This document shows, in pieces, positions 62,977 through 64,000 of a DNA stretch of 64,000 nt. Every line of letters starts with the position of its first letter. Positions within the stretch are counted from its first letter, which is position 1. Under the pieces are notes generated by a model that did no database searches, was not told the origin of the DNA, and worked only from the letters and a program-made list of their open reading frames with translations. The stretch lies in contig CAWUCO010000207.1 of NCBI GenBank assembly GCA_963920705.1, positions 930,001 to 994,000 on the forward strand. The letters are read 5' to 3'. Origin of the DNA: Odiellus spinosus. Its lineage: Eukaryota; Arthropoda; Arachnida; Opiliones; Phalangiidae. A program made the position numbers and the translations under genes.

Positions 62977-63043
62977 CAAATTTCCCAAGTGTAGATCCAC
63001 AAATTTCCCAAGTGTAGATCCACAAATTTTTCAAGTGTAGATC
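62977..63043 (+). repeat. Start of a third 685-bp unit, cut short
   Basis: The first few units of the 685-bp repeat, including the copy 2 variant AATTTTTCAAG (near 63,022), begin again here and then jump to other units. The third copy thus derives from copy 2, and the rest of it was lost by a later exchange. Confidence 0.6.
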
Positions 63044-64000
63044 CACAAATTCCCAAGTGTAGATCCACAAATTTCCCAAGTGTAGATCCACAAATTTCCA
63101 AGTATAGATCCACAAATTTCCAAGTATAGATCCACAAATTTCCCAAGTGTAGATCCACAAATTTCCCAAGTGTAGATCCACAAATTTCCCAAGTTTAGAT
63201 CCTCAAATTTCCCAAGTGTAGATCCACAAATTTCCCAAGTGTAGATCCACAAATTTCCCATGTGTTGATCCACAAATTTCAGAAGTATAGATTCACAAAT
63301 TTCCCGAGAATAGATCCACAAATTTCCTGAGTTTAGATCCACAAATTTCTCGAGTGTATATCCACAAATTTCCCGAGTGTAGATGCACAAATTTCCCAAG
63401 TGTAGATCCACAAATTTCCCAAGTGTAGATTCACAAATTTCCCACGTATAGATCCACAAATTTCCAAGTATAGATCCACAAATTTCCCGAGTGTAGATCC
63501 ACAAATTTCCCGAGTGTAGATCCACAAATTTCCCGAGTGTAGATCCACAAATTTCCCGAGTGTAGATCCACAAATTGCCCGAGTGTAGATCCACAAATTT
63601 CCCGAGTGTAGATCCACAAATTTCCCGAGTGAAGATCCATAAATTTCCCAAGTATAGATCCACAAATTTCCCAAGTGTAGATCCACAAATTTCCAAAGCG
63701 TAGATCCACAAATTTGCCAAGTGTAGATCCACAAATTTCCCAAGAGTAGATCCGAAAATTTCCCAAGTGTAGATCCACAAATTTAACAAGTGTAGATCAT
63801 CAAATTTCCCAAGTGTAGATCAACAAATTTCCCAAGTGTAGATCCACAAATTTCCCAAGTGTAGATCCACAAATTTCCCAAGTGTAGATCCACAAATTCC
63901 CAAGTGTAGATCCACAAATTTCCCAAGTGTAGATCCACAAATTTCCAAGTATAGATCCACAAATTTCCAAGTATAGATCCAATAATTTCCGGAGTGTAGA

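Larger units (their letters stand above)
1..64000 (+). repeat. 23-bp satellite array spanning the whole window
   Basis: Every line of the window is built from a 23-bp unit (clean example 135-157) with a GTAGATCC box, an ACAAATTT core and a tail of CCC plus AAGT, GAGT or TAGT. Recurrent length variants are 22-bp units that lost one C (TTTCCAAGTATAG), one T (ACAAATTCCC) or a C in the core, and a 24-bp unit in the T-rich blocks. The canonical unit has 9 G+C in 23 and is C-rich on the plus strand (6 C, 3 G). All units face the same way and no inversion was seen. There is no unique DNA and no flank, so the array extends beyond both ends. Satellite arrays of this kind are typical of eukaryotic heterochromatin; a centromeric location is inference only. 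I do not recognise the family. Confidence 0.98.
61501..64000 (+). repeat. HOR domain V (mostly CCCAAG units)
   Basis: After the last T-rich block, plain CCCAAG units dominate, with long runs at 61,612-61,905 and 62,297-62,590. A 685-bp tandem duplication takes up most of the first half. After about 63,044 the order resembles domains I and II again: TTTCAGAAG near 63,277, CCGAGAATAG near 63,304, runs of CCCGAG at 63,485-63,630, AAAGCGTAG near 63,694 and TTTAACAAG near 63,782. The window ends in mid-array, just after the CCGGAG unit. No gene is present. Confidence 0.7.

Noticed and set aside
1-64000. CRISPR array
   Set aside because: The units abut directly with no unique spacers, and the period is too short.
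1-64000. Known centromere or telomere motifs (CENP-B box, TTAGGG-type repeats)
   Set aside because: No unit variant resembles the CENP-B box, and no telomere-like hexamer or heptamer run is present.
1-64000. GTATATCC and TATAG motifs as promoter TATA boxes
   Set aside because: They are single-base variants of GTAGATCC spread by HOR copying, with no gene nearby.
1-64000. tRNA, rRNA or other structured RNA genes
   Set aside because: No cloverleaf, A/B box pair or rRNA-like stretch is seen; everything is explained by the 23-bp unit.

Overview
The whole 64 kb window is one uninterrupted block of satellite DNA. Its unit is 23 bp long (a clean example is 135-157) and consists of a GTAGATCC box, an ACAAATTT core and a CCCAAGT, CCCGAGT or CCCTAGT tail. 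A minority of units are 22 or 24 bp. By simple division there are about 2,800 units, all in the same orientation. No protein gene, RNA gene, transposon, CRISPR array or unique stretch is visible, and both window edges lie inside the array, so its true size is unknown. Tens of kilobases of head-to-tail short satellite with nested higher-order repeats (HORs) point to a eukaryotic nuclear genome, most likely (peri)centromeric or other heterochromatin. The sequence gives no basis for naming the species. All boundaries below were placed by eye, so most are good to a few units, or to single bases where a private variant allows.

The units form variant classes that recur in fixed order, giving HORs of about 0.6 to 2.2 kb. 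Five domains can be told apart. Domain I (1-13,093) has HORs of 1,510-1,646 bp inside a duplicated 3.4 kb block. Domain II (13,094-34,129) is marked by a diverged T-rich block of about 140 bp (11 copies) and a GGATCC variant just upstream of most copies. Domain III (34,130-52,335) is marked by GTTGATCC, CCCAGGTG and CCGAAGTG variants in units of about 0.7-1.1 kb. Domain IV (52,336-61,500) is a mosaic in which the T-rich block returns (4 copies) and which contains a 984-bp piece of domain III. Domain V (61,501-64,000) is mostly the plain CCCAAG class, with a 685-bp tandem duplication.

There is no cooperating gene set. The long open frames on the minus strand are a property of the repeat. The unit is not a multiple of 3, so each frame sees all three phases every 69 bp, and the usual minus-strand unit contains no stop in any phase. 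The plus strand carries TAG in nearly every unit. The biological content is the evolutionary record: tandem duplications, ectopic exchange between domains, crossovers at in-register unit boundaries, and CpG decay producing the main variant classes.
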